A stretch of DNA of 64,000 nt from Verrucomicrobiota bacterium. Its GTDB lineage: Bacteria; Verrucomicrobiota; Lentisphaeria; JABSQK01; JAJFLO01. The translations under genes were made by a program, and so were the position numbers. This document shows, one piece after another, positions 23,722 through 34,800 of this stretch. Under the pieces are notes generated by a model. That model saw nothing but the letters and a program-made list of their open reading frames with translations. It made no database searches and was not told the DNA's origin. Numbering within the stretch: the stretch's first letter is position 1; the number at the start of each line of letters is the position of its first letter. The stretch is taken from assembly GCA_021772635.1 (NCBI GenBank), contig JAJFLP010000038.1:1-64000 (forward strand), given 5' to 3'.

Positions 23722-23874
23722 ATGGCTCGTGAAATTATTACTTTGGCCTGTACGGAGTGTAAGCGGCGTAATTATTCTTCTTACAAGAGTAAGCGTAATA
23801 CGCCTAATCGCTTGGAGTTGAAGAAGTATTGCAGGTTCGAGCGAAAGCATACACTTCATAGGGAGACGCGCTAG
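23722..23874 (+). CDS. rpmG: 50S ribosomal protein L33
   Basis: This 50-residue protein ([18 protein letters not shown]...HTLHRETR) is full length. The zinc-binding form of L33 has two CxxC pairs. Here the first pair is present (CTEC, residues 10-13), but the second reads [10 protein letters not shown], with one cysteine and Glu at the fourth ligand position, so zinc binding is doubtful or incomplete. Weak AAGG precedes the ATG. It follows tuf and precedes tRNA-Trp and secE, the conserved neighbourhood of rpmG. The 250 bases from here to tRNA-Trp show no gene. Confidence 0.93.
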   Translation: MAREIITLACTECKRRNYSSYKSKRNTPNRLELKKYCRFERKHTLHRETR

Positions 23875-24127
23875 TCATATTGTATCAGGACTCAGATGTA
23901 TAGTGTAGCTGGCGATCAGCTGGACGAAGACTCCGCTCAGATTGATTCACAGATTTCACCCCGCGTCCTTATTAAGGGGTCGGGATTCTTGCGCTAAAGA
24001 CAGGAAATGGTCTTTTCTGGAATAAGTTGCTCGAAAATCCGCGATGCTTTAGAGGCTGTAGGCAGCATAGAGGATTGGCGACAACTTGAGCCAGTAAATG
24101 CGAGGACTGAAAATTAATCGCGAAGCT

Positions 24128-24203
24128 AGGTGAGTAGCTCAGCTGGTAGAGCAGCGGTCTCCAAAACCGCAGGTCGCAGGTTCGATCCCTGTCTCACCTG
24201 CCA
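24128..24203 (+). tRNA. tRNA-Trp (anticodon CCA)
   Basis: Acceptor AGGTGAG pairs fully with CTCACCT. The D-arm is AGCTCAGCTGGTAGAGC, the anticodon loop CTCCAAA gives CCA, and the T-arm is GCAGGTTCGATCCCTGT. CCA is encoded at 24201-24203. Location before secE is typical. Confidence 0.97.
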
Positions 24204-24422
24204 TATTTTAAGTATCCGAGGGTAGATTCCGATCAAGCTTACAATCCCAAGTCATCGGTCGGTATTTCGTGGAGCGTTCATGTTTTTCGGAGATTCGAAG
24301 TTCGTCTTGAGGTTGTCGGGTAATTAAAGGTTGCCCACGGAGGATAACCGGGCGCGATCCTCGAAATCAATGGGTTAAATCGCAACAACTACAAGTAGCT
24401 GATTGAATACTGGCTCTCGAAA

Positions 24423-24620
24423 ATGAATAATCCGATACCGAAAATTCGGCAGTTTTACTTCGATACACTTCAAGAAGTAAAAAAATGTACATGGCCGACA
24501 AACAATGAGCTTATTGAATCCACCGTGATCGTGCTTGTCGCATTGGTGCTCGTTTCGAGTTTCATTTGGGGCATCGACACCGTTATACAGCAGTTAGTCA
24601 GATTTTTTATTCTGTCCTAG
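24423..24620 (+). CDS. secE: Preprotein translocase subunit SecE
   Basis: SecE clamps SecY in the inner-membrane translocon. The 65-residue, single-helix form has the amphipathic segment QFYFDTLQEVKKCTWPTNNEL, including the conserved EVKK.TWP motif, and one membrane helix, STVIVLVALVLVSSFIWGI. It lies between tRNA-Trp and nusG, 48 bases before nusG, as in most bacteria. No clear Shine-Dalgarno sequence. Length and start fit the short SecE type. Confidence 0.95.
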   Translation: MNNPIPKIRQFYFDTLQEVKKCTWPTNNELIESTVIVLVALVLVSSFIWGIDTVIQQLVRFFILS

Positions 24621-24668
24621 CCCGCTGCAATTAGATAACCGCTGAATATTGAGTTTCAAGGACGGACA

Positions 24669-25223
24669 ATGGATGATCAGGAACAATGGTTTGTGGTACA
24701 AACACTTTCCGGACACGAAATGAAGATTAAAGAAAGTATGGAGAAACGGCTCGCGATAGCGGAGCTGGAGAGCTCCATACACGATGTTCTTGTGCCAATG
24801 GAGCGCGTTACTGAGGTAAAGCTTGGGAAGAAAACGACGATTAACCGGAAATTCTTCCCTGGATATATACTTGTGAACGCGGATCTCTACAAAGACGACA
24901 ATCAAATTGACGATGGCGTTTGGACGTTTGTTAACGAGACCAATGGAATTATCGGCTTTGTCGGCGGCGAAAAACCAGTGCCACTGTCTGAGGCTGAGAT
25001 TAACGATATCCTTGAGCAACTGAATCGGGGCGAGAAGGACACCAAGCCGCGAATCGACTTTGATATTGGTGAAAACGTAAAAATACGCGACGGCGCTTTC
25101 GCGAATTTTGAGGGCCGAATAGAGAGTATTGACCCTGATCGCGGAAAACTGAAATTGTCAGTAAGCATTTTTGGACGATTTACCCCAGTGGAAGTCGAAT
25201 ACTGGCAGATAGAACGCGGCTAA
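24669..25223 (+). CDS. nusG: Transcription termination/antitermination protein NusG
   Basis: NusG binds RNA polymerase and links it to Rho or the ribosome. The 184-residue protein has the NGN domain starting QWFVVQTLSGHEMKIKESM, with the KFFPGYILVNADL strand and the WTFVNETNGIIGFVGG segment, and a C-terminal KOW domain, IGENVKIRDGAFANFEG. AAGGA lies before the ATG. It is followed by rplK in the standard order. Confidence 0.97.
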   Translation: MDDQEQWFVVQTLSGHEMKIKESMEKRLAIAELESSIHDVLVPMERVTEVKLGKKTTINRKFFPGYILVNADLYKDDNQIDDGVWTFVNETNGIIGFVGGEKPVPLSEAEINDILEQLNRGEKDTKPRIDFDIGENVKIRDGAFANFEGRIESIDPDRGKLKLSVSIFGRFTPVEVEYWQIERG

Positions 25224-25264
25224 TCATTGAAGTTTACGACCAGATTTAAGGACCACGAGGAAAT

Positions 25265-25693
25265 ATGGCAAAGCAAATAACAGGATCAATTCGTTTACAA
25301 ATTCCAGGGGGCGCAGCTAATCCGGCACCGCCGGTTGGCCCGGCGTTAGGTCAGGCAGGAGTTAACATCATGGACTTTTGTAAACAGTTTAACGCCGCGA
25401 CACAAAATGATTCCGGTACGATAATACCTGTAGTCATAACTGTTTACGCAGATCGATCCTTTACATTCATTACTAAATCGCCGCCCGCAGCGATTCTAAT
25501 AAAAAAGGCAGCCGGCTTGGCGAGTGGCGCGAATCACCCAGGACGGGAAACCGTCGGCAGGGTCACTAAGGCGCAACTTTTGGAAATCGCTCGGACAAAG
25601 AAGAAAGATTTGAACGCGTTGGACGACAAAGCTGCAGTTCGAATTATTGCGGGAACGGCGCGTAGCATGGGAATAGAGGTAACGGATGCGTAG
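25265..25693 (+). CDS. rplK: 50S ribosomal protein L11
   Basis: L11 forms part of the GTPase-associated centre on 23S rRNA. The 142-residue protein has the proline-rich N-terminal motif [33 protein letters not shown], and the rRNA-binding C-terminal [15 protein letters not shown] and [13 protein letters not shown] segments. GAGGA precedes the ATG. Its end overlaps the rplA start by 8 bases, indicating coupling. Confidence 0.97.
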   Translation: MAKQITGSIRLQIPGGAANPAPPVGPALGQAGVNIMDFCKQFNAATQNDSGTIIPVVITVYADRSFTFITKSPPAAILIKKAAGLASGANHPGRETVGRVTKAQLLEIARTKKKDLNALDDKAAVRIIAGTARSMGIEVTDA

Positions 25694-26381
25694 AAGTAAA
25701 TTATATCGTCAACAATTAGAGAAAATTGAAGGTAACGGAGATCGCTCCCTCAACGAAGCGATTTCAGTTCTTAAGAGTATCCCTCATACTAAATTCGATG
25801 AAACGGTTGAACTCGCCTGTAAGCTTGGGATCGATCCGAAGCAATCTGATCAGGCCGTTCGTGGTGCGATCAGCTTACCTCATGGTACCGGTAAAAAGAT
25901 TGTCGTTATTGTAATTGCCACCGGTACTGCCGCCGACGAGGCGAAGGCTGCCGGAGCCGACGAAGTAGGGTTCGATGAGCTTTTGGAGAAGATAAAGGGG
26001 GGATGGCTGGATTTCGATACGATGATCGCGACGCCTAGTGCAATGCAGAAAGTTCGCACTTTGGGGAAGCTCTTGGGGCCGCGCGGATTAATGCCAAATC
26101 CGAAAATTGGGACTGTTACCGACGATACGGCGAAAGCTGTGGAAGCCGCCAAAGCAGGCAGGGTTGAGTATCGTTCAGATAAAACGGCGTGTGTTCATGT
26201 CATGATTGGAAAGATTTCGTTCGACGAGACCGCATTGTACGAGAACGGTGCCGCGGTAATTCAAGCGATCGTACGGGCGCGGCCGGCTTCGACCAAGGGT
26301 GTGTTTATCGCGAGTTGTACGTTATCCACAACAATGAGCCCCGGGGTAAAGGTTAGTGTGCGCGATTTTGTGGCGTCTTGA
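25686..26381 (+). CDS. rplA: 50S ribosomal protein L1
   Basis: L1 binds the mobile stalk of 23S rRNA near the E site, and in many bacteria it represses its own operon by binding the mRNA. The 231-residue protein has [33 protein letters not shown], the [17 protein letters not shown] signature and the [20 protein letters not shown] segment. Its ribosome-binding site GAGGT sits in the end of rplK. The space to rplJ, where the L10 leader normally lies, contains a repeat C copy. Confidence 0.97.
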   Translation: MRRSKLYRQQLEKIEGNGDRSLNEAISVLKSIPHTKFDETVELACKLGIDPKQSDQAVRGAISLPHGTGKKIVVIVIATGTAADEAKAAGADEVGFDELLEKIKGGWLDFDTMIATPSAMQKVRTLGKLLGPRGLMPNPKIGTVTDDTAKAVEAAKAGRVEYRSDKTACVHVMIGKISFDETALYENGAAVIQAIVRARPASTKGVFIASCTLSTTMSPGVKVSVRDFVAS

Positions 26382-26398
26382 GTTTGTAAATCTCAAGT

Positions 26399-26525
26399 TA
26401 TACCGAACGTCTTCATCCCACATCCGGGATGAAATATTATTTCCACCGCGGCGGATTTCGCTAGGCTCAACATAGATCTTAGGTAATGAATTTAAAGTGG
26501 TTCAAAAATTGTACTGCTTAACGTA
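26399..26525 (+). repeat. Repeat family C, copy 3, between rplA and rplJ
   Basis: TTATACCGAACGTCTTCATC, CGGGATGAAATATT, TTAGGTAATGAATTTAAAG and AAAAATTGTACTGCTTA follow the family order, with a small unrelated insert (CACCGCGGCGGATTTCGC) in the middle. It starts 17 bases after the rplA stop and lies in the space expected to hold the L10-binding leader. Confidence 0.7.
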
Positions 26526-26629
26526 TACATTGGCATAGTAATGACCGTCGAAGTAACAAGGATTTTTGATATATCAGGTAGGCAACGAGATACATTATAT
26601 TTTAACACCGAAATTCATACGATTCTCTT

Positions 26630-27154
26630 ATGCGCGTAGAAAAAACTGTACTGGCAACACATATCTCACAGTTGGTCGAGGATAGCTCCTTTCTGTATTT
26701 TATTAGCTACAAAGGACTTACCGTGGCGGAATTTGCTGAATTACGCGGTAAACTCGCTGGTGTTGGGGCGAAATGTCAGGTGCTCAAAAATTCACTTATT
26801 CGTATCGGGCTCGAGAAGAATAATATAGAAATCCCTTCGCACTTCGACAATACCGGCGATACCGCTGTCGTCATCGGCGACGGAGATCCCTGCCCGGTGG
26901 GGAAACAAGTTAAAGAATTCGGTAAGAAAGTAGAATTCGTTTCACTGAAGGGAGTCCTTTTAAATGGTGTTGTACTGACCAAGGCTGATACGATGATGTT
27001 GGCCGACTTACCGTCTAAAGACGCGTTACGATCACAAATGATTGGGGTTCTACAGGCGCCGATGTCGAATCTGGTACGTCTAATGAACGCGAAACTCGCC
27101 AGTATAGTATATCTATTACAGGCTTATAAAGATAAAAAAGAAAACTTATCCTAG
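26630..27154 (+). CDS. rplJ: 50S ribosomal protein L10
   Basis: L10 anchors the L7/L12 dimers of the stalk. The 174-residue protein has the N-terminal rRNA-binding domain, with FLYFISYKGLTVAEFAELRGKL and KNSLIRIGLEK, and a C-terminal helix (ALRSQMIGVLQAPMSNLVRLMNAKLASIVYLLQAYKDKK) that binds L7/L12. The helix length suggests two or three dimers. No Shine-Dalgarno sequence. The rplL gene starts 12 bases after its stop. Confidence 0.96.
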   Translation: MRVEKTVLATHISQLVEDSSFLYFISYKGLTVAEFAELRGKLAGVGAKCQVLKNSLIRIGLEKNNIEIPSHFDNTGDTAVVIGDGDPCPVGKQVKEFGKKVEFVSLKGVLLNGVVLTKADTMMLADLPSKDALRSQMIGVLQAPMSNLVRLMNAKLASIVYLLQAYKDKKENLS

Positions 27155-27166
27155 TGGAGGTATCCA

Positions 27167-27571
27167 ATGGCTGAAGAAGCGAATGTTGAAGTATCTAAAG
27201 AAACAGAAAAACTCATTTCGACTATAGAAAACATGACGGTCTTGGAGCTTTCCAAGCTGATCAAATTGCTCGAAGATCGGTTAGGCGTAACTGCGGCGGT
27301 GCCAGTAGCGGCGGCAGCGGCTCCAGTTGGCGACGGCGGCGGGGAAGCGGCTGAAGAGAAGACGGAATTCGACGTGGTTCTCACGGGCATAGGCGAGAAG
27401 AAAATCGCGGTCATTAAGGAAGTTCGCGCGATTACAGGACTGGGTCTGAAAGAAGCGAAGGATTTGGTTGAAAGCGCGCCAAAGGCAATTAAGGAAGGCG
27501 TATCGAAGGAAGAGGCAGAAGAGTTAAAGTCGAAAATCGAGGCAGCTGGGGCAACTGTAGAGTTGAAGTAG
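27167..27571 (+). CDS. rplL: 50S ribosomal protein L7/L12
   Basis: The stalk protein that recruits translational GTPases. The 134-residue protein has the N-terminal dimerisation helices ([20 protein letters not shown]), an Ala/Gly-rich hinge ([20 protein letters not shown]) and the conserved C-terminal domain with [20 protein letters not shown] and [20 protein letters not shown]. It is slightly longer than the common 120-128 residues because of its N-terminus. GGAGGT lies close before the ATG. Following rplJ, it is probably in the same transcript. Confidence 0.97.
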   Translation: MAEEANVEVSKETEKLISTIENMTVLELSKLIKLLEDRLGVTAAVPVAAAAAPVGDGGGEAAEEKTEFDVVLTGIGEKKIAVIKEVRAITGLGLKEAKDLVESAPKAIKEGVSKEEAEELKSKIEAAGATVELK

Positions 27572-27830
27572 CCGATATTTGCCGCGAAGTAATAGAATAG
27601 CAATAGCAATCAAATTTGTTAACTAAATAATCCCACCGCCCCACGGTGTGGCTCGTATTTCGGCCACGATTTTCGGGTTGCGCGTCAACCGGTATGGTTC
27701 GTAGCAGTTATCTGACGCACGGACGTTGGCGGAGACGTGCTGTCTAGTATTTATCTAACCCAGAACGAATAATGGCTAACATTCCCGTTCAACTAGAGAA
27801 TTTTCGTTAGCCCTAACAATAAGGTGAACT

Positions 27831-30800
27831 ATGTCTCGTCGTATCAATTATGGTAAACTGACAGACGTTCTTGAAATCCCTGATCTTATTGGAATCCAAT
27901 TAGACTCATACTTCAATTTCTTTCAACACAACGTGCCCATTGAAAAAAGGGAAAACAAGGGATTGCAGGAAGTCTTCCGAGAGGTATTTCCGATCGAGAG
28001 TTTCGATCAGTCGTGCATCCTCGATTTCGTAAGCTACGAAATCACCGAGCCCAAAGCCAGCAAAGTCGAGTGCATACGTACAGGGAAAAGTTATTCGACG
28101 TCATTGTATACCACGCTGAAACTCGAGAACCGAAAGAAAAACGAGATCAAAGAAGAACGCGTTTTCCTAGGCGATATACCGTTCATGACGGACAGCGCGA
28201 CCTTTGTTATTAACGGTGTTGAAAGAGTAATCATCGGTCAGCTTCACCGCACACCGGGAATTTGTTTCGAAAGCAGTAAACATACTAGCGGACGAGTTCT
28301 TTTCTCCTATCGCATTATACCTGACCGCGGATCCTGGCTAGAAGTACAATTTGATATCAATGATCTCGTTTACATTTTCCTCGACCGCCGCCGCCGTCGT
28401 CGTAAATTTTTGATTTCAACATTTTTACGGGCAATCGGATACAGCACGACGACCGAATTATTGGACGTTTTTTACGGGATCCAGTCCAAGGCGGTCAGTG
28501 CCCTCGCAAAACTCGATTCCGAGGAACTCTCCTCGATTTACTTCGCCGCAGACGTTGTCGATGGAAGCGGCGGGCTGATTTGTGATGATAAAGAAAACGA
28601 AGTCGCCCGGCGCCTGGACCAGGTCAACGAAGAGGCACTGGAATGGCTAAAAGAGCGCAAAATTAAAAAGATTGACGTTGTGAACACAAGTGAAGTCGGT
28701 GAGTACTTCATTAAATGTTTGGAACAAGATCCGACTGAGACGACGGAGGAGGCACTTAAAGAAATATATAAGCGGATGCGACCGGGTGACCCGCCAAGTC
28801 CAACGAATGCGAAATTATTACTAAAACGACTGTTCTTCGACCAAAAACGTTATGACCTGGGTACGGTGGGGCGACATAAGATAAACCAGAAGTTGGATTT
28901 GGATATTGATCCGGACACGCGCGTCCTTCAAGATAAGGACCTCGTCGAAGCGACTAAATACCTAACGAGATTAAGAATGGGTGTTGGGAATCTCGATGAC
29001 ATAGATCATTTGGGAAGCCGTCGTGTCCGAACCGTGGGTGAGTTGATACAGAACCAGGTTCGTGTCGGTTTGGCGCGTACCGAACGGTTGATTCGGGAAC
29101 GAATGACGCTCAGTGATATGGAGAATGAGAATGTCACGCCGCAGAAACTGGTAAACGCGAAGGCGCTCGTCGGTATCATTCGCGATTTTTTCGGACGGGG
29201 TCAGTTATCGCAGTTTATGGATCAAACCAATCCGTTGGCTGAGCTGACAAATAAACGCAGACTAAGTGCACTTGGGCCTGGCGGTTTGAGTCGCGAACGA
29301 GCGGGTTTTGAGGTTCGCGATGTCCACTCCAGTCACTATGGGCGTATCTGTCCAGTAGAAACTCCGGAAGGGCCAAATATCGGACTTATCACCTCGCTTG
29401 CTTTATATGGCCGCATCAACGAGTTCGGATTCATTGAGACGCCGTATCGACGTGTCAATAATAAAAAGGTGTCGACGGAGATCGTATATCTCTCAGCGGA
29501 CGAAGAGGAGCGCTACGTGATTGCTCAGGCAAACGCTCAAGTAAATGAGAAGGGTGAGCTGACAAGCAAGTACGTTAACTCCCGTTTTAATGGAGAGACC
29601 CATGAGGTTGAGGCCGAACGTGTAGATTTCATCGACGTGTCGCCGAAGCAGCTAATTAGTGCTGCGGCAGGCTTGATCCCGTTCTTGGAGCATGACGATG
29701 CGAATCGTGCATTGATGGGGGCCAACATGCAGAGACAATCGGTGCCGTTGATGAATACAGCATCACCATACGTTGGTACCGGACTCGAGGCAGTCGTCGC
29801 TCGTGATTCGCGTGCCGTTCGTTGCGCCGAGGCTTCCGGGATTGTCGCTTCAGTTTCGTCAGCGCAGATTATTACAACCGCCGACGGGAAAATGCCGGAC
29901 AAAACGAGTTCTAAAAAGTCCGTTGTTGAGTACAATTTGTACAAATTCATGCGCTCAAACAGTAGTACCTGCATCAATCAGAAACCCATTGTTCGAACAG
30001 GCGACAAAATCAAAAAGGGGCAAGTGATTGCCGACGGCGCCGCCACAGAGGACGGCGAGTTGGCACTCGGGCGCAACGTCACCGTCGCCTTCATGTCTTG
30101 GTGCGGTTACAATTTTGAGGATGCGATTATTATTTCCGAGAGATTGGTTAAGGAAGACGTTTATACCAGTATCCACATAAACCAACTTGATATAACGGCG
30201 CGGGATACAAAGCTTGGGCCTGAAGAAATCACGAGGGACATCCCGAATGTCAGCGAAGAAGCGCTTAGACAACTGGGACCGGAAGGTATAATCCGGATCG
30301 GCGCTGAAGTTAAACCAAACGACATACTCGTCGGGAAAATAACGCCGAAGAGTGAGACCGAACTCGATCCCGAGGAGCGTTTGCTCCGTGCGATCTTCGG
30401 CGAGAAAGCTGCCGATGTTAAGGACAGTTCACTAACGGTGCCAAGTGGAACCAGCGGTATCGTTATGGATGTCGAGGTCGAACGTAAGGTCGATCCGAAC
30501 CGCGCGAAGCTTACCCTGGCCGAAAGAACTCGCCATATTAAGGAAACCAACCAGACATTTAAGGCCCAATACCAAGAGATTTTGGAAGAACTCACCGAAA
30601 AACTGGGCTCAGTGTTGTTAGGCGCGAAACTTCCTTATGACGTCGTTCAGAAAGTCGATGACGAAACCACTGTGGTGATCCCTGCGAGTCGGAAAATCAC
30701 CAAGGTTCTATTACGAAAACTGGCAGCCGTTCACAAGTCATATAATATCCCGAATGGACCGACCAGGGACCAAGTCGATGAAATCATGAAGGTCTACAAC

Positions 30801-31703
30801 CTCCGTGTTCGCGACCTCGAAATGCGTCGTAACGAGATATTGGAGCGATACGAGAGCGAGGACAGCGTCGAGCCGGGAGTCATCAAGCAGGTGAAGGTCT
30901 ACGTGGCAAGTAAACGGAAGATATCCGTCGGCGATAAGATGGCGGGGCGTCACGGGAATAAGGGGATTGTCGCTAGGATCGTTCCTGCGGAAGATATGCC
31001 TTACATGGCCACAGGTGAGCCCGTCGAAATTATCCTGAACCCGTTGGGCGTGCCTAGTCGTATGAATGTTGGACAAGTTCTGGAGACTCATTTGGGGCAT
31101 GCTGCCAAGATTCTCGGCATGAAAGTAGCGACCCCGGTGTTCGACGGAATCCCGGAAACGAAAATCCATTCGATGCTTCGAGATGCCAAGGAGAAACTTG
31201 TCGGCGAACGCAAAGGGTGGAAGACCGATAAAAACGGAGAGGTATTCGACAACGAGGGTCGTATTCGGCGCGATTATTTCGTCGGAGAAGACGGTAAAAC
31301 CGTTCTGTATGACGGGCGAAATGGGTCAAGATTCAAGCAACGAATCGTTGTTGGCCAGATTTATATGCTGAAACTTGATCACCTTGTTGTCAATAAGCTC
31401 CATGCCCGGGCGGTTGGACCGTACTCCTTGGTCACGCAGCAGCCTCTGGGCGGTAAAGCCCAACATGGAGGGCAGCGATTCGGTGAAATGGAAGTCTGGG
31501 CGCTTGAAGCCTACGGCGCTGCCTACACGCTTCAGGAGATGCTAACTGTCAAGAGTGATGACGTCACCGGAAGAACGAAGATTTACGAATCGATAGTTCG
31601 GGGTGACAACTCGCTACAAGCCGATGTTCCTGAGTCGTTTAATGTTCTAATGAACGAAATGAAAAGCTTATGCCTCGATATACGCCCATTGAAAGGGCGA
31701 TAA
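27831..31703 (+). CDS. rpoB: DNA-directed RNA polymerase beta subunit
   Basis: The catalytic beta subunit of RNA polymerase, 1290 residues, normal for a diderm. It begins RRINYGKLTDVLEIPDLIGIQ and includes the fork and rifampicin region QLSQFMDQTNPLAELTNKRR, then RDVHSSHYGRICPVETPEGP, GANMQRQSVPL, GDKMAGRHGNKGIV and the C-terminal GGQRFGEMEVWALEAYGAAY. In the rifampicin region the residue matching E. coli His526 is Asn (codon at 29250, residue 474). AAGG lies before the ATG. It is followed by rpoC after 121 bases. Confidence 0.98.
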   Translation: MSRRINYGKLTDVLEIPDLIGIQLDSYFNFFQHNVPIEKRENKGLQEVFREVFPIESFDQSCILDFVSYEITEPKASKVECIRTGKSYSTSLYTTLKLENRKKNEIKEERVFLGDIPFMTDSATFVINGVERVIIGQLHRTPGICFESSKHTSGRVLFSYRIIPDRGSWLEVQFDINDLVYIFLDRRRRRRKFLISTFLRAIGYSTTTELLDVFYGIQSKAVSALAKLDSEELSSIYFAADVVDGSGGLICDDKENEVARRLDQVNEEALEWLKERKIKKIDVVNTSEVGEYFIKCLEQDPTETTEEALKEIYKRMRPGDPPSPTNAKLLLKRLFFDQKRYDLGTVGRHKINQKLDLDIDPDTRVLQDKDLVEATKYLTRLRMGVGNLDDIDHLGSRRVRTVGELIQNQVRVGLARTERLIRERMTLSDMENENVTPQKLVNAKALVGIIRDFFGRGQLSQFMDQTNPLAELTNKRRLSALGPGGLSRERAGFEVRDVHSSHYGRICPVETPEGPNIGLITSLALYGRINEFGFIETPYRRVNNKKVSTEIVYLSADEEERYVIAQANAQVNEKGELTSKYVNSRFNGETHEVEAERVDFIDVSPKQLISAAAGLIPFLEHDDANRALMGANMQRQSVPLMNTASPYVGTGLEAVVARDSRAVRCAEASGIVASVSSAQIITTADGKMPDKTSSKKSVVEYNLYKFMRSNSSTCINQKPIVRTGDKIKKGQVIADGAATEDGELALGRNVTVAFMSWCGYNFEDAIIISERLVKEDVYTSIHINQLDITARDTKLGPEEITRDIPNVSEEALRQLGPEGIIRIGAEVKPNDILVGKITPKSETELDPEERLLRAIFGEKAADVKDSSLTVPSGTSGIVMDVEVERKVDPNRAKLTLAERTRHIKETNQTFKAQYQEILEELTEKLGSVLLGAKLPYDVVQKVDDETTVVIPASRKITKVLLRKLAAVHKSYNIPNGPTRDQVDEIMKVYNLRVRDLEMRRNEILERYESEDSVEPGVIKQVKVYVASKRKISVGDKMAGRHGNKGIVARIVPAEDMPYMATGEPVEIILNPLGVPSRMNVGQVLETHLGHAAKILGMKVATPVFDGIPETKIHSMLRDAKEKLVGERKGWKTDKNGEVFDNEGRIRRDYFVGEDGKTVLYDGRNGSRFKQRIVVGQIYMLKLDHLVVNKLHARAVGPYSLVTQQPLGGKAQHGGQRFGEMEVWALEAYGAAYTLQEMLTVKSDDVTGRTKIYESIVRGDNSLQADVPESFNVLMNEMKSLCLDIRPLKGR

Positions 31704-31824
31704 CCTGATAACGTGTGGATTCCAGTAATTTTCGAGTCTCTGTGACATAAGCAATTGGAAGTACCCAGATCATTTACGTGATATCTCATAACAGATAACC
31801 CTATTTATTAAGGAGATTAGCCCT

Positions 31825-34800
31825 GTGGTAAGCGATCATTCTGCAGTAAGAGAAATTCTTGGAATGGATGCCACTGACAAATTCAGTTCAGTCAGTATTA
31901 GTGTGGCCTCTCCCGATACCATCCGCTCCTGGAGTAGAGGAGAGGTTAAGAATCCAGAAACACTTAATTACCGGACATTCAAGCCGGAGAAAGGTGGCTT
32001 GTTCTGTGAGAAAATCTTCGGACCAACCCGGGATTGGGAGTGTAATTGTGGTAAATATAAGAGAATCAAGCATAAAGGGATTGTCTGTGACCGTTGCGGC
32101 GTAGAAGTCACTCACTCTCGCGTTCGCCGAGAACGGTTAGCGCATATAGAATTGGCCGTTCCCGTGTCTCATATTTGGTTTTTCAAGTGCATGCCTAGCC
32201 GCCTCGGGCTGATACTGAATATGACGGCGCGTAATCTTGAGCGCGTGATCTACTACGAATGCTGGATTGTAATCGATAAAGGCGATACCCCATTTACCGA
32301 GAAACAGCTTCTAACTGAGGACGAATATCGGGATGCGAAGGAAACCTACGGCGATGCGTTTAAGGCTGGTATGGGGGCCGAGGCAATGCGCGAATTGATG
32401 GCAAAGGTTGACCTGGAGAAGTTGAAAGATGAACTCACCGAGAGTGTTTCTACTACCCGAAGTAAGGCGGAGAAAAAGAAAATAGCGAAACGCTTGAGAC
32501 TTGTCGAGGGCTTCGTTGCGACAAATATGCGCCCGGAATGGATGATTCTAACGGAGCTGCCTGTCATTCCGCCGGATCTCCGACCATTAGTGCCGCTTGA
32601 GGGTGGCCGTTTTGCTACTTCCGATTTAAACGACCTCTATAGGCGGGTTATCAATAGAAATAATCGTCTTAAGAATTTACTGATTCTTCGTACGCCGGAA
32701 GTCATTATTCGCAACGAGAAACGGATGTTACAGGAAGCGGTAGACGCGCTCTTCGACAACGGGAGACATGGACGTGCCGTAACCGGAGCGAGTAATCGCC
32801 AGTTAAAATCGCTCAGTGATATGTTAAAGGGTAAAGGCGGGCGCTTTCGTCAGAATCTCCTCGGTAAACGCGTAGATTATTCCGGGCGTTCCGTGATTGT
32901 TGTCGGACCTGAGTTAAAGCTGAATCAATGCGGTCTCCCGAAGAAGATGGCGTTAACTTTATTTGAGCCATTCATTATTCGAGCGCTAAAAGAACTTGGT
33001 TATGTTCATACTGTTCGCAGTGCGAAGAAGATGATAGAAAGACAGGACCCGCAGGTCTGGGATATACTTGAGGGCGTCATAAAGGGGCATCCGATTATGC
33101 TCAATCGCGCACCTACCCTTCACAGGCTTAGCATCCAGGCTTTCGACCCGATTTTGATTGAAGGTCAGGCGATCAGACTTCATCCGATGGTTTGTTCCGC
33201 GTACAACGCCGACTTTGACGGCGATCAAATGGCGGTTCATATTCCGTTATCTGACCAGGCGCAGTTGGAAACGAAACTTCTGATGCTGGCACCCAATAAT
33301 ATCTTTTACCCGTCTAGTGGTAAACCCATCTGTTCGCCATCCCAGGATATAACGCTCGGATGTTATTACCTTACCTATGTAAAACCAGAATCACTTGAGC
33401 GGACGGAGAATCCACCGCCTTTTAACGATGCATTCGAGGTGATGGCAGGACTCGAGTTAGATCAGTTGCAGTTACATGACGTCGTCCTCGTGAGAAACCC
33501 GGATTACGGGCAGGACACGTTTTGGGGGAAGAAGGACGCCAAATACATAAAAACGACACCGGGTCGTTGCATCTTTAATGATATTTGGCCAAAGAAAATC
33601 GGCTTTTTTAATGAAGTCGCGAACAAGAAAACGCTCGGAAATCTAGTGAGTAGCGCCTACGCGGAATTGGGAAGAGCTGAAACGGTTACGATCCTTGATC
33701 AATTGAAGGCCCTTGGTTACGTGTATGCGACTCAGTCCGGGATCTCTATTGGTATTACAGATATGATCATACCCGACGATAAGCATAAGATCGTCGATAA
33801 AGCGCATGACGAAATCGAGGGCGTACGGGAGCAATACCGTAAAGGTGTGATTACTGAGGGAGAACGGTATAATAAATTTATTGACATCTGGACGCAGGCA
33901 AATAATAGCGTCGCGTCTGTACTCTTTCGGGCGTTGGAGCGAAATGAAGACCGAGACGAAATTAACCCGGTCCACGCGATGCTTGACTCTGGAGCGCGAG
34001 GAAGTAATGACCAGATTCGACAGCTCGCCGGAATGCGCGGTCTGATGGCGAAACCTTCAGGTGAAATTATTGAGCGTCCGATAATTTCGAACTTTAGAGA
34101 GGGACTGACAGTTCTCGAATTTTTCATCAGTTCTCATGGTGCGCGAAAGGGACTTGCTGATACAGCCCTTAAGACGGCGGATTCCGGGTACATGACCCGT
34201 AAGCTTGTTGACGTAGCGCATGATGTGATTTGTATCGAAGAAGATTGTACGACTACGCAGGGAATTTCGGTTGGTCCAATTCGCGAAGGCGATGAGGATA
34301 TGTTGCCGTTGATTGATCGGATCGTTGGTCGATACAGTGTTGATGATATTCGCGATCCGCTATCGGAAAAGAATGAGCTGATCGTCGCCGCAGGTGAAGA
34401 GATAACTGTAAAGATTGCGAATCAAATTATCAATGTTGGAATTGATCGTGTTCTTATTCGCTCCGTTTTGACATGCCGAAGCGAAGCCGGAGTTTGCGGG
34501 AAGTGCTACGGTCGGAATCTCGCGACCGATGGGCCCATCAAGGAAGGTGAGGCAATTGGGATAATCGCCGCACAATCCATTGGTGAACCCGGAACGCAGT
34601 TAACGATGCGTACGTTCCATTACGGCGGGACCGCGTCGTCGTCGTTCAAACAACCGGCGATAAAAGCTAAGGAAGGCGGCTACATCAAGCTGATCGACGC
34701 CCGAACAGTTCGAGCCGAGGACGGTTTTGATATCATTTTGAACAAGACCGCTGCCATTGTATTGCGGGATAAGAAGGGATTTGAGCAGGAACGACACCAA

